Shown here piece by piece: positions 7,478-20,284 of a stretch of DNA of 28,509 bases. This stretch comes from Parvularia atlantis (Eukaryota; Opisthokonta; Rotosphaerida): assembly GCA_943704415.1 (NCBI GenBank), contig CALSCO010001210.1, positions 1-28,509 on the forward strand. The letters are read 5' to 3'. Position 1 is the first letter of the stretch, and each line of letters begins with the position of its first letter. The notes under the pieces were generated by a model, which saw nothing but the letters and a program-made list of their open reading frames with translations, had not been told where the DNA came from and ran no database searches. A program made the position numbers and the translations under genes.

Positions 7478-9234
7478 TCACGGCCGCGACGACGACACCA
7501 TTGTCCAGCCCGAGCGCTGCGCGTGGTGTGGCGCCCACCTGTGGGCGCGTGAGACGCCACCCCCACGCACAGACAGGAAACGCACAGCTGCAGCAGACGA
7601 GCCCCGCAGTCGTTGTTTGGCTCGGCGTACACGGCCTGCGGCAGGAGCGTCTCGATCGCGTCGTACACGTACGGCGGCCGCTCATCGATCACCGTCCCGA
7701 CCAGGCGCGAGCGCATAAAGTCAAAGAACACGTCCGGGCTGCGCTGGTGCCGCAGCTCAATCTCGCCGTCCTGCGCGTGGCGGCGTCAGCGCGTGCAGGG
7801 GCCGCGGCGCGTGTACGGGCGCGGCGGAGCGATGCTGCAGCGTAGCCGGGGCGTGGCGGTGCCTGTCTGGAGCTAAAGCGACGCAAGCACGGCAAACCCA
7901 ACGCAAGCACGGCAAACCCAACGCAAGCACGGCCAACCCGACCCAGGTCACGCACCCGGCGCAGCACGAGCATGGTCAGCTTGGACTTGTTGAAGTAGGC
8001 GCTGGGCTCGCGCGCGATCTTGTGGCTGGCGGTCATGCGCACCCAGCAGATGTTTTCGACGCAGCGGAAGCGCCACGTCTCGGCCACGCGCATAAAGTCG
8101 TAGACGTGCTCCTTCTCGAGCCACACGAAGATGAAACCGTTGTTGCACAGCTGCGGCACGGGCAGCGTCGCGAGCTGCGCCAGCGAGATCTTGTGCGGGT
8201 GCTCGTGCGCGTGCTCGTTCGGCAGCAGCAGCGGCGGGTCCATGTAGATCGCCTGATACTGCGCACGGGTCGGTTAAGCACGCCCAGCACGGTGAACCGC
8301 AACGCCCGCGCGCCTGATCGCCCAACTCGGCCAACAGCTCGGGCGCCATGTGCAGCAGGTCGGCCTCAAATCGCCTGCGCGCCGCCTGTTATCGGACGAA
8401 GCGCCGGGCGCATTGCACCGCACCGCGCGCCCTTGACCGGCTCACCCGCGCGCGGCAGCGGCGGCACGGTGATGCACCAGGCAAGCGGGATCGGGTCGGG
8501 TGGCACACGTACGTAGGTCGGGACGGACGGGTCAACTTGCCGCACGCGGCGCCGCACCGTGAACAGGTTGCCCAGGCGGTCCTGCATCTGCACCTGCAGG
8601 ATTTTGTACTGGTCGAGGATCGCTGGCGGCGCGTGCGCGAGAGCGTCACACACACGCACACACACACACACGGCACCGCACGACAGCGCACCCTTGCGAT
8701 CGCGCTCCGGCCGCTTAAACGGCGCAGCCACGCGTGCGGCCGCGGCTGCACCGCGACGGCGCGACGGCACTCCCTCGTCGTCCGAGTGGTCCATCCAGTA
8801 CTCGCTGTACTCGTCCTCCACGTCGTCGTCCGCGTGCGCCGTCTTGGCGCCCTGCAGCTCCGCATCGAGCTCGTCGCCCAGCAGCGCGTCGACGTACTCG
8901 AGGTCATCCAGCTGGTCCGGCAGCGACGCCGACCTGGGCCCCCCTCCCCCTCCGGTGAGCGCAAGTGCCAACGCGGCCGCACGCACTTGACGGTGAAGCT
9001 CGACGTGCGCTTGAACAGCTCCTCCAGCTGCGCATCGCTGTACGCGGGCTCGGCCAACGGGCCCGGCGCCGCCGCGAGCTCGCGCTGGTACTCCTCCATC
9101 GCTGCAAACTTCTTCATGATCGCCTCCACGCTCTCCTCGTCCTCGACGTAGCCCACAAAGTGCGCCGCGCTCACCCGCCCCGGCGCATCGCGCGTCGTGC
9201 GCCGCGCGCGCTTGGCACGCGACTGATCGCTCAT
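7478..9234 (-). CDS. MT-A70 (METTL3/METTL14-like) methyltransferase-domain protein
   Basis: Predicted 432-aa protein. Exons in transcription order are 9234-8987, 8933-8692, 8622-8424, 8374-8314, 8258-7956, 7770-7586 and 7538-7478, totalling 1299 nt. The N-terminal half is acidic and charged. The C-terminal half is an MT-A70 fold: YQAIYMDPPLLLP, then FIFVWLEKEHVYDFMRVAE, FRCVENICWVRM, NKSKLTMLVLRR, DGEIELRHQRSPDVFFDFMR and a final RSGWTMV. Active METTL3-type N6-adenine methyltransferases carry DPPW; here it is DPPL (257-260), as in the non-catalytic METTL14/Kar4 branch with EPPL. A partner or scaffold role is therefore possible, and activity is unproven. The fourth intron (8259-8313) needs a GC donor to keep frame. 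Its start codon is 8 bp from that of the divergent E1 gene. Subfamily placement is uncertain. Confidence 0.8.
7881..7940. repeat. 20-bp minisatellite in MT-A70-like intron 5
   Basis: Three copies of ACGCAAGCACGGCAAACCCA lie within the 185-bp intron 7771-7955; the third copy has two substitutions. Confidence 0.88.
8647..8671. repeat. CA microsatellite in MT-A70-like intron 2
   Basis: A run of CA dinucleotides with one G interruption lies in the 69-bp intron 8623-8691. Confidence 0.8.
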
Positions 9235-9242
9235 TTTCCAGT
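9235..9242. promoter_or_regulatory. 8-bp gap between divergent start codons
   Basis: Only TTTCCAGT separates the minus-strand ATG (9234-9232) from the plus-strand ATG (9243-9245), so promoters or leaders must lie inside the opposite coding regions. On the plus strand CATTTTCCAG immediately before T-ATG resembles a 3' splice site. A leader intron for the E1 gene, spliced from further upstream, is therefore possible. Confidence 0.4.
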
Positions 9243-9999
9243 ATGCCGGCGACCGCGTCTGTCATCCTCGTCGACATCGAGGGCACGACCACGCCCATCT
9301 CGTTCGTGCACGACGTGCTCTTCCCCTACGTCACCGCGCACGTGCACGCGTACCTCGCCGCGCACTGGGACGACCCCGAGCTCCAGCAGCACGTCGCCGC
9401 GCTCCTCCCCAATGCCGACCCCGCCGCCGTCGAGGCCGAGGTGCGCGCCGCGCTGCGCGCATTGGGAGGGGGAAGGGGGCCCAACCGTGCGCGCGCCCCA
9501 CCAGATCCACCGGCAGATGCAGCTCGACCTCAAGACCACCGGCCTCAAGGGCCTCCAGGGCCTCATTTGGCGCGACGCCTACACCACCGGCCAGGTCCAC
9601 GGCGCCGTCTACCCCGACGCCGTCGCTGCCCTCCGCCGCTGGCACGCCGCCGGCCTCCGCTGCTACGTCTACTCGAGCGGCAGCATCGCCGCTCAGCGGC
9701 TCCTCTTTGGCTTCTCCGAGCACGGCGACCTCCTCCAGCTCTTCCACGGCCACTTCGACACGACCACCGGGCCCAAGACCGAGCCCACCAGCTACCGCAC
9801 CATTGCTCACGCCGTCGGCGCCGCCGACCACCCCGACCGCATCCTCTTCATCACCGACAGCGTGCACGAGGCCCGCGCCGCACGCCACGCAGGCCTCCGC
9901 GCCGTCCTCTCCCAGCGGCCCGGCACCGCAACGCTCGCCGCGCAGGACCGCGACGAGTTTGCCGTCGTCACGTCGTTTGAGCAGATAGAGCTTGTGTGA
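9243..9999 (+). CDS. ENOPH1: enolase-phosphatase E1 (methionine salvage)
   Basis: Predicted 230-aa HAD-superfamily enzyme. It enolises and dephosphorylates 2,3-diketo-5-methylthiopentyl-1-phosphate in the methionine salvage pathway. Exons are 9243-9440 and 9505-9999 (693 nt), with a 64-bp GTGCGC...CAG intron. Landmarks in order are the HAD motif I region VDIEGTTTPISFVHDVLFPY at the N-terminus, MQLDLKTTGLKGLQGLIW, VYPDAVAALRRW, the motif II serine region YSSGSIAAQRLLFG, the motif III lysine in TGPKTEPTSY, and the motif IV region ILFITDSVHEARAA. Length and order match the monomeric eukaryotic E1 enzyme. It is divergent from the MT-A70-like gene with nearly touching start codons. Its 3' flank leads to the tRNA gene on the other strand. 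Confidence 0.95.
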
Positions 10000-10158
10000 G
10001 ACAGGACGTCTGTGGGCGAGCGAGCGCACTCGTGTGAGAGCCGCGCGCGAGCAGTTCAGGCATCGGTACCAGGTATCTGTTTCGGGCTTCGGTCACATGC
10101 ACAGCCAGTTGCGTAGGTACGTGGAGAAGGAAAAAGAAAAAAAAACACTCGGCCGCCC

Positions 10159-10165
10159 AAAAAAA
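10159..10165 (-). terminator. RNA polymerase III T7 terminator for tRNA-Ala
   Basis: Reading the minus strand, the mature tRNA 3' end (10167) is followed after one base by seven T residues, the standard Pol III stop. A longer backup T-rich tract lies at about 10132-10145. Confidence 0.85.
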
Positions 10166-10166
10166 C

Positions 10167-10193
10167 TGGACTCTCGGGGAATCGAACCCCGTG

Positions 10194-10224
<31 letters not shown>

Positions 10225-10239
10225 ATGAGCTAAGAGCCC
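10167..10239 (-). tRNA. tRNA-Ala (anticodon AGC)
   Basis: A 73-nt intronless cloverleaf. Acceptor arms GGGCTCT and AGAGTCC pair with a G3:U70 wobble, the universal alanine identity element. The D arm is GCTC/GAGC. The anticodon stem CGCGC/GCGCG encloses the loop TTAGCAT with anticodon AGC. The variable loop is 5 nt. The T stem CGGGG/CCCCG encloses TTCGATT, and the discriminator base is A. The internal B box GGTTCGATTCC is a perfect match. A Pol III terminator follows. Confidence 0.97.
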
Positions 10240-10459
10240 CATTTGTCACTGTTCTTCGCGACAGACGTACAGGGGCAAGAAACATTGAAGAGCTGTAATG
10301 CTGTAACACGTATTGTTCACGCGGCACGCCCTGCAGCGCATGGCCTGCTCGCCGACCGCCTCCGTGATCTCGTCGCTCGAGCGCTCGACGCGGCATTTGC
10401 CGGCGCGGGCGTCCTGCCCACCCACGTGGCCGCGCTACTTTCCAGCCCTGTCAGGCAAC

Positions 10460-12266
10460 ATGGCCGCGGACGGCATGAGCGCTGCCTCGGCCTCGGCCTC
10501 GTCGTCTTCTGCGGCTGCTGCTGCCGCTGCTGCTGCTGCTGCGGCGGCTGCGGCGGCCGAGGCCGACAAGCCGAACGCCAACCCGTACCTGGAGGTGATC
10601 GCGAAGAAGCTGCGGAGCCTGAGGAAACGCCTGGTGCGTGGCGACGGCGGCTGTCTTTTTCTTTCTCTTTTCCTTCTTTTTTTTCCGCCGCTCACGGCGT
10701 GCGCGCACACACACAGACCAAGATCCACGCGACGGAGGATGCGGTGCGCCAGGGCAAGACGCTGGACGCGGACCAGAAGCAGTCGCTGCAGCGTAAGCCC
10801 GAGGTGGAGCTGCTCATGCGCGAGTACGAGGACGTGGAGAAGCAGCTGAAGGAGGTCGAGACGGACCTACAGAAGCAGGAGAAGAAGGCTCTCAAGAAGC
10901 GCCAGGCGGACGAGAAGAAGGCGGCTCAGCAGGCCAAGGTCTGTTGTGCGGTGGTTGTGCGCGGCTGCAGGCGTTGTGCGCTTGGTGTGCGCTTGGTGTG
11001 CGCTGCGGAGGTTGTGCACTGTCTCTGTCTGTCTGCGACCCTCGCCGCTTGTCTCGCCGCTTGTCTCCCCGCTCACGCCCGCTTCTCCCCGCTCACGCCC
11101 GCTTCTCCCCGCTTACGCCCGCTTCTCCCCGCGCCACTCACGCTCCTAACCAACGCCGGCCGACCGGCATACAGGAGCGCGAGGACGACAGACTACGGAC
11201 GGCGCTCGAGGTGGTGTTTGTGACAAACCAGTTTGGCGAAGAGCCGCTGCGCCAGTCGTTTGTCGACGGCACGATGACGGCCAGCCCGCTGACCGAGGCC
11301 GACCTCAAGCTGCTGGACGTCCTGAGCGACGTGCTCTGCCCGTCGTACGACCCGGCCGTGGGCCTGCGCGTGTACTCACAGGTGCCGTGCTCCGCGGCAT
11401 CGAGAGGGGAGGCGCACTCATTTGCGGACGCGCGCGCCTCGCAGCACATGCAGCAGCACATGAGCAAGCTGCTGGCAGAGGACGATGAGCCGTTCCCACC
11501 GGGGAGCAGCACGACCTACGCCAATCTCATGCGCGTCTTCAGCTCGATTATCACGTCGCGCTACTACGACGTGCAGGTGGCCCAGGCGGAGCGGGAAGCA
11601 GCTGAGGCGGCGGAGCGCGCGGCGGCCGAGGCGGCGGAGCGCGCGGCCGAGGAGGCGCGGCGGCTGGCCGAGCTTGAGGCGACGTTTGTGTTTGTGCAGG
11701 ACCACGAGCTCCCGCCGCCCAACCCGCACGCGCCCGAGCAGATCAACGGCACGCTCGCGCCCCTCATTTCGTTCATGACCGACTCGGAGATCGAGGCGCA
11801 GGAGGCGGCGTCGGCGTCGGTGTTGGCGGTGGTGCCGGCTGCGGCCGAGACGTCCGCCGGGCCGGGCGCGCGGACAGCGTCGATGCCGCCAGCGCACGCC
11901 CCGACGCTGCAGGCCGAGCCCAAGGCCAACGGCACGTCGGGCGCGCACGACCAGGAGCAGCAGCAGCAGGACCTCGACAACGACGGCTACCAGGCGGCTC
12001 ATGCGCGTGGCCATCGGCGTGGACAGCGCGGCGGCCGGGGTGGCGAGGGCGCTGGTGCGCATCGCGGCGAGAATCGTGGCGAACATCGTGGCGGACGCGG
12101 CGGGCGCGGCGGCGCGGGCGGCAATGGCGGTGGCGGCCGTGGTGGCGGCCGCGGCGGTGCCAGCGGAGGCGGCAGCGGCGGCGGCGGCGGTGGCAGCAGC
12201 GGGCGTGGTGGCCGGGTTGGCGCAGGCAACAGTGCCTTCTTCTACTCGCGCGACCAGCAGCCGGCG

Positions 12267-12317
<51 letters not shown>

Positions 12318-12356
12318 GTGCCTTCGTCGGCACCGGCGGCGGCCAAGGACAAGTAA
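10460..12356 (+). CDS. caprin-like RGG RNA-granule protein
   Basis: Predicted 504-aa protein. Exons are 10460-10633, 10717-10938, 11175-11381 and 11445-12356 (1515 nt). After a Ser/Ala-rich start, residues about 40-250 follow the caprin-1 homology region in order: NPYLEVIAKKLRSLRKR, the charged helix LLMREYEDVEKQLKEVE, LRTALEVVFVTNQFGEE, LTEADLKLLDVLSDVL and TTYANLMRVFSSIITSRYYD. FVFVQD (282-287) resembles the caprin-1 FIQD motif that docks on the NTF2-like domain of G3BP. Residues about 386-465 are a dense RGG/GGR tract, then an alanine run encoded by CAG/GCA repeats. Caprins bind mRNA and drive stress-granule and translational control in animals. The 63-nt third intron is stop-free and in frame, so a retained form is possible. 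The start was chosen for its ANNATGG context; an in-frame ATG exists at 10340. Confidence 0.78.
11067..11130 (+). repeat. 20-bp minisatellite in caprin-like intron 2
   Basis: Three tandem units beginning CCCCGCTCACGCCCGCTT, spaced 20 bp, lie in the 236-bp intron 10939-11174. GTGCGCTTGGT duplications near its donor end (10977-10999) are a second small array. Confidence 0.85.
12259..12318 (+). repeat. CAG/GCA triplet tract read as alanine
   Basis: A nearly pure GCA/CAG tract near the caprin-like C-terminus is read in the GCA frame, giving alanines broken by a single threonine. The same triplet is read as glutamine in the RFX gene. Confidence 0.85.
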
Positions 12357-12568
12357 CGCATCGGCGGCGGAGGGGCAAGCCGATCTTTTCTGTGGTTTGT
12401 GCGTCTCCTTGTGTCTGTCTCGTTGTCCCCGTCCTGTGTGTGTCCCTTTCTGTCTCTGCACGGCAAAAAGTCCACCTCATCGCAACTGGACGCATGCGCC
12501 ACGCACATCTGTTCGCAACCACACACACATGCACGTGCACACACACGCACAACCAGCTCACACAGCGC

Positions 12569-15650
<3,082 letters not shown>

Positions 15651-15652
<2 letters not shown>

Positions 15653-15884
15653 GTCGGAGGAAGATGCCAATCTGGCGCGCAACGGCCAGCACGCGTGGTC
15701 AGTAACAGCGATCTTGGACAAGCATCCCCTGTCTCTCCTGATGGATGCGGCCTGGCTGGACGACGCGGACGACGCGGACGACGACGACACCGGGTCGGGG
15801 GCGCCCGCGTCTGCCGACGAGCGGCAGCAGCAGCAGCAGCAGCAGCAGCGGCGCAGGCACGACGGGCACCCCCCGCCGCAGTAC

Positions 15885-15931
<47 letters not shown>

Positions 15932-16365
15932 CACGGGTGAGCACCCCAGCAAGAGCCACGTGAGCCGGCTCATCACCGAGTGGGTCCAGCAGCACTACGT
16001 CGTCAGCCCCGACAGCTGCATCCCGCGCAGCGCCCTGTACGAGCACTTTGCCCAGAGCAGCGCTTTCAAGGACTGCGAGCAGATCAACGCCGCCAGCTTC
16101 GGCAAGGTCCTCCGCACCGTCTTCCCCAACGTGCGCACGCGCCGCTTGGGCACGCGCGGCAACTCCAAGTACCACTACTACGGCATCAAGCGCCTGTACG
16201 ACGCCAACGACGCCAATGCCGCCGCCGCCAACCAGGTCGTCGCCGCCCTGCCGCAGCACCTGCCCCGGCACCACTTTGCGCACGCGCTCGCGCACCCGGG
16301 GCCGCACGCGCACGTGCCCTTCCCCGTTTGGAAGCCGCAGGGCGAGACCGGCCCGGACACGACCA

Positions 16366-16399
<34 letters not shown>

Positions 16400-17706
16400 T
16401 GCTGCCGCTGCTGCTGCCGCCGCGTCGGCCGCCGGCCAGGGGGCTGCGGGCCAGGCCCAAGGCGGGCCAGGCGGGCAGGCGCCGGGCGCGTCGTCGTCGA
16501 TGACGCAGATCTTTGTGCGCAACTACACGAGCCACAGCGGGCGCCTGCTCGAGGCGCTCTACACGCTGCACATCGACTCGATCCAGCGCGCCCTAATCGA
16601 GTTCTGGTCGTCCATCCCGCCCTACTTTATGAGCGCGATCGACCAGATGGAGGCCGCCATGGCCATCGGGCGCCTGGACGACCGCACCTACACCTCGGCG
16701 CTCAACGCCTGGATCCCTGACCCGGTGCGTTGTGGCTTGGGCTTTGGGCGTGCTGGTTTGGCGTGCTTGTGCCGCCGCATGGCGTATCGCCCGCTTGCTT
16801 GCCACACCTGCCGCACCGGCCGCCTGCGGTCTGACCCGCAACGCTTGCAGCTGAAGGCATACAACAAGGACCAGCTGTCGCGCCTGCGCCGCTTCGCCAA
16901 GCAGGTCGTCATGGCCACCGACGCGGCCCTCGAGCACGTACCCGTGTTTCTGCGCACGATCAAGATGGCCAGTGCGCACGACCCCCCGGGCCGCCATCGC
17001 GCGCTCGCTTGCTGACTGCGACACACAGTGGTCCAGCAGTTTTTCATGCACGTGAGCCGGCGCGTGATCGTCGTCAACCTGTGCGCGACCGTGTCCGAGA
17101 TGATCGCGTCCGAGCGCACGCGCGAGACGATCCGCGCCGACCTGCAGCAAGTCGACCTCAGCGCCATCTTCGAGCAGCCGTGGCTGATGGGCTGCGACCC
17201 GGACGCGATCCAGGCCATGCTGCGCGAGTTCTGGGAGCACCTCTTCGCGGCCAACTCAGTCGAGAGCTGGACGCGCTACCTCGACCGGGTCTTCTTCGCC
17301 TGTGTCGGCGTGGGCGAGAGCCTCTCGCCCGAGCAGTACACGGACGAGGTCGAGCGCTTCCAGATGCGCCTCTCGTTCATCTGCAACCTCGTCGTGCGCG
17401 ACCTCACCATTCGCGCCGCGGCCTCGTTCGGGCCGTGTCACCTCCTCCGCCTCCTGCTCGAGGAGTACTTTGTCTTCTCGGTCGAGCACAAGTGGAAGCC
17501 GCTCCGACCGGCCAACGCCACCGCCATGCCTATCGGCGCCCTCTTCCGCTACAACATGCTCACGCGCACCATCCTGCCCTTTGGCGTGCGCGCCTCGGAC
17601 CAGCACGACCCGCTCGGGCCAGTCACGCCGCCGTCCGCGGGCTCCTCGGCCGCGCCCAACAACGAACCCTTCACCGACTACAACGCGAGCCACCATGCCG
17701 CCGCCT

Positions 17707-17740
<34 letters not shown>

Positions 17741-18038
17741 GGGCGCTGCGGGGCCATCCGCGTCGGACGTGTACGGGGCACTGCTGCCGCCGCCGCCAAC
17801 GCACACGCTTGCGGGCTCGGGCTATTTTGACCCGCATCTGGCGCCGTCGATGCTGCCCATGGCCCAGCCGCGACCGCCAGCCTACCAGTTTGGGACGTCC
17901 CTGCCCAACCTGCCATCACATCTGCCCGGGGCGTCCGCGTCGCAGATGCCCACACTCAGCAGCGGCGCGTCCGCCGGCCAACCACCACACTCGCCGGGGG
18001 CCTCCTCGGGCGACAACAAGCGAGCACGGCTTGTATGA
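15651..18038 (+). CDS. RFX-family winged-helix transcription factor
   Basis: Predicted 734-aa RFX factor. Exons are 15651-16724, 16851-16971 and 17029-18038 (2205 nt). The DNA-binding domain (about 102-185) reads LITEWVQQHYVVSPDSCIPR, INAASFGKVLRTVFPNVRTR, then RRLGTRGNSKYHYYGIK, the diagnostic RFX recognition helix and wing that bind the X-box palindrome. Downstream are long helical segments about 290-560 (HIDSIQRALIEFWSSIPPYF, VVNLCATVSEMIAS, LRRFAKQVVMATDAA) likely equivalent to the RFX dimerisation/extended region, then a Pro/Ser/Ala-rich tail. Two glutamine runs (CAG) precede the DNA-binding domain and alanine runs (GCC) follow it. The 126-bp first intron is stop-free and in frame. The start codon overlaps that of MCM3; a second in-frame ATG lies at about 15741. 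RFX factors are known in opisthokonts and Amoebozoa, where roles range from ciliary genes to DNA-damage and cell-cycle control. Confidence 0.92.
15825..15929 (+). repeat. two CAG tracts encoding polyglutamine
   Basis: Eight CAG triplets at 15825-15848 and fourteen at 15888-15929, preceded by CAA, are both read in the glutamine frame of the RFX gene just upstream of its DNA-binding domain. Confidence 0.92.
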
Positions 18039-18146
18039 TCCCATGTCGCACTGAGTAATGAAAATGCTCTCTCGCTCGCTTTGAGGCGCGGCTTTGTCCA
18101 GAGATGGTCTTCTGCACATGGCGTACAAGCGGGCAGTGAGGTCGGG

Positions 18147-20194
18147 TCACTCGCGGCCGAACCTGCTGCCCACGTCAAAGGCTGGCCGCCGGTCGCCGTC
18201 GCCAAAGCCGCCATCACGCCCGCCATCACGCCCGCCGTCGCGCCCGCCGTCACGCCCGCTGTAGCCACCGCCGTCACGCCCGCCGTAGCCGCCGCCGACC
18301 CGCCCGCCACGGTCACCGCCAAAGCCCTCAAAGTCGCCGCGCTGCTCGAGACGCCGGTACTTGTCCGTGGTCGACTCGCGGCCGCCCGCGACGTGCTGGT
18401 CGTACAGCCGGCGGTACTGGTTCGCGCGCGGCTGGCGCACAAAGTCGCTCATGGACTGGCGGCCGCTACGCACGTAGGCCTTGCCGCCGGCGCCCTTGGG
18501 GCTCATGCGGCCGGGCTTGTGGTGCTCGTCGATGCGGAGCGAGTACGGCTCAAAGTCGTGCGGCTGGATGTCGCGGTGCGCCGCCGGGTCGTGCTCCTGC
18601 GGCAGCTCTTGTTGCTGCGAGGCACGCAAACGGCGGGTTAGGCCACGCGCGAGCCCCAAGCACGCGGCGCACCTGCACGGGCATCGCGATGTGCTCCTCC
18701 AGCTGCCGCAGCCAGACCATGTCTGGGCGCGTGGGGCCGTGCAGGATCACGCTCGTGCCCGCGCGGCCCGCGCGGCCCGTCCGGCCTGAGCGGTGGATGT
18801 AGGCCTCGGTGCTGCCGCTGGGAATGTCGGTCTGGACAACGAGGTCGCAGTCGGACACGTCGATGCCGCGCGCGGCCACGTCGGTCGCCACAAGGATGTT
18901 GATCACGCCGCGCCGGAACATGTTGAGCGCGCGCTCGCGGCTCGATTGGCTGATGTCACCGTGCAGCGCCACTGACGGCAGGCCGCGCCGGTCGAGGTAG
19001 CTCGCGAGCTCGCTCGACTGCATCTTGGTGTTGGTGAACACGATGCACTTCTTCGGCTTGCGCGCGAGCAGGATGCGCGCCGTGGCCTGCCCGCGACCGA
19101 GCTGTGCGTCCGCGCGCCGCGTGAGTGCGCACGGGGGGCGCGGGCAGGGGAGCGCGCGCGACGACGCACGGGCGGGTGCACGGCGATGGCCTCGTGTACG
19201 ACGTTTTTGGGCATGGTCGTCTCGCGCGACGACACGTCGATGTACTCGGGCGAGTTCATGAACGTGCGCACGAGATACTTGACGTCGGCCGGGATCGTGG
19301 CCGAGAACAGGAGGGTCTGGCGCACAGGCTTGGTCATGGCAAACATGCTCTCGATCTGCTCCATGAAGTTGGGCGCCATCATCTCGTCGGCCTCGTCCAG
19401 CACTGTGCGGCACGCACACCCCACGTGAGCCCAGCCCGTACACACGCGGCGCGCATGCATGCGTGCATCCCCGCAGCCGCACCCATGATCTCGACCTCGC
19501 GCAGCGAGAGGATGCCGCGGCGGATAAAGTCGTTGATTCGGCCGGGCGTGCCGACGACGATGTCGACGCCGCGCTCGACGCGCGCGGCCTGCTTGTTGAT
19601 CTCGGCGCCGCCGTAGACGGCCACGTGCGTGAGGTTGCAGGCGGACGAGAGCACGTCGACCTGGGAGGCGATCTGGTTCGCGAGCTCGCGCGTGGGCGAG
19701 AGGACGAGGGCGCGCGGGAGGCTGCCGTGGGGCCGTCCGGTGCGCGGGCGGTCGTAGCCGAGGATCTGCAGCATCGGCAGGACAAAGGCCAGCGTCTTGC
19801 CCGTGCCCGTCGCCGCCCGCGCAATCACGTCGCGCCCGCTCAGCGACGCGCTGAACGTCTGCTGCTGCACGCCGAACGGGTGCTTGAAGCCGAGGTCGGC
19901 CAGCCGCTTGAGCAGCGCCGGGTGGAACGCAAAGTCGGCGAAGCGCGCGGGCGCGTCCGTCGCGGCCGCCTCCTGCTGCGGCTGTTGCTGCTGAAGCGGC
20001 TGAGGCGGCTGCTGCCGGTGCGGCGGCGACGTCGCGTCGGCCGGAACGTGCAGGTCGCGCACGGCCGCAGCCGCGCCAGCCGTCAGCGCGCGGCGCGCGA
20101 CGCAGACGGCCGCGGGGGCGAACCGCACGGCCCGCGCAGCCGCGGCGGCGGAGAGCGGGGCCACGAGGACGAGGCGGCGCGCTGCAGCGAACAT
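18147..20194 (-). CDS. DEAD-box RNA helicase, probably mitochondrial
   Basis: Predicted 613-aa ATP-dependent RNA helicase. Exons in transcription order are 20194-19483, 19402-19170, 19101-18673 and 18614-18147 (1842 nt). Helicase motifs in order are the Q motif (FAFHPALLKRLADLGF...Q), motif I AATGTGKT, Ia PTRELA, GG and TPGR, II DEAD (across the exon 1/2 junction), III SAT, IVFTNTK, V ATDVAARGID and VI HRSGRTGRAGR. The N-terminus (MFAAARRLVLVAPLSAAAAA...) is rich in Arg/Ala/Val with no acidic residues over about 45 residues, typical of a mitochondrial presequence. The C-terminal tail is a GGRD/RGG array encoded by 12-bp DNA repeats (about 18190-18310), which gives non-specific RNA binding. 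A role in mitochondrial RNA folding, splicing or ribosome assembly is inferred. The nucleolar DDX21 type is an alternative. Confidence 0.92.
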
Positions 20195-20284
20195 GGCGCG
20201 GTGAAGTGAGCAAGCCACGTGGGTCAGTGGCTTGTGCTTCGACGGCTAACAGTCACCTATACACGCTGACACATCATCTGCCGG

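Noticed and set aside
7881-7940. Possible CRISPR-like array (20-bp repeats)
   Set aside because: The repeats are directly tandem with no spacers and lie in a eukaryotic intron, so this is a minisatellite.
8965-9999. Long plus-strand frame starting inside the MT-A70-like gene and including the E1 C-terminus
   Set aside because: Only the part after 9505 is real coding. The conserved E1 N-terminus lies in another frame joined by a 64-bp intron.
10313-10459. Upstream extension of the caprin-like protein
   Set aside because: The longest frame begins with TTG. The ATG at 10340 has a weaker context and adds a non-conserved stretch, so 10460 is preferred although 10340 is not excluded.
18190-18310. 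12-bp repeats at the end of the DEAD-box gene as a mobile or satellite repeat
   Set aside because: They are in frame and encode a GGRD/RGG tail typical of RNA helicases.
20200-20284. tRNA or other small RNA between the DEAD-box and F-box genes
   Set aside because: No cloverleaf, B box or terminator was found in this 90-bp divergent promoter.
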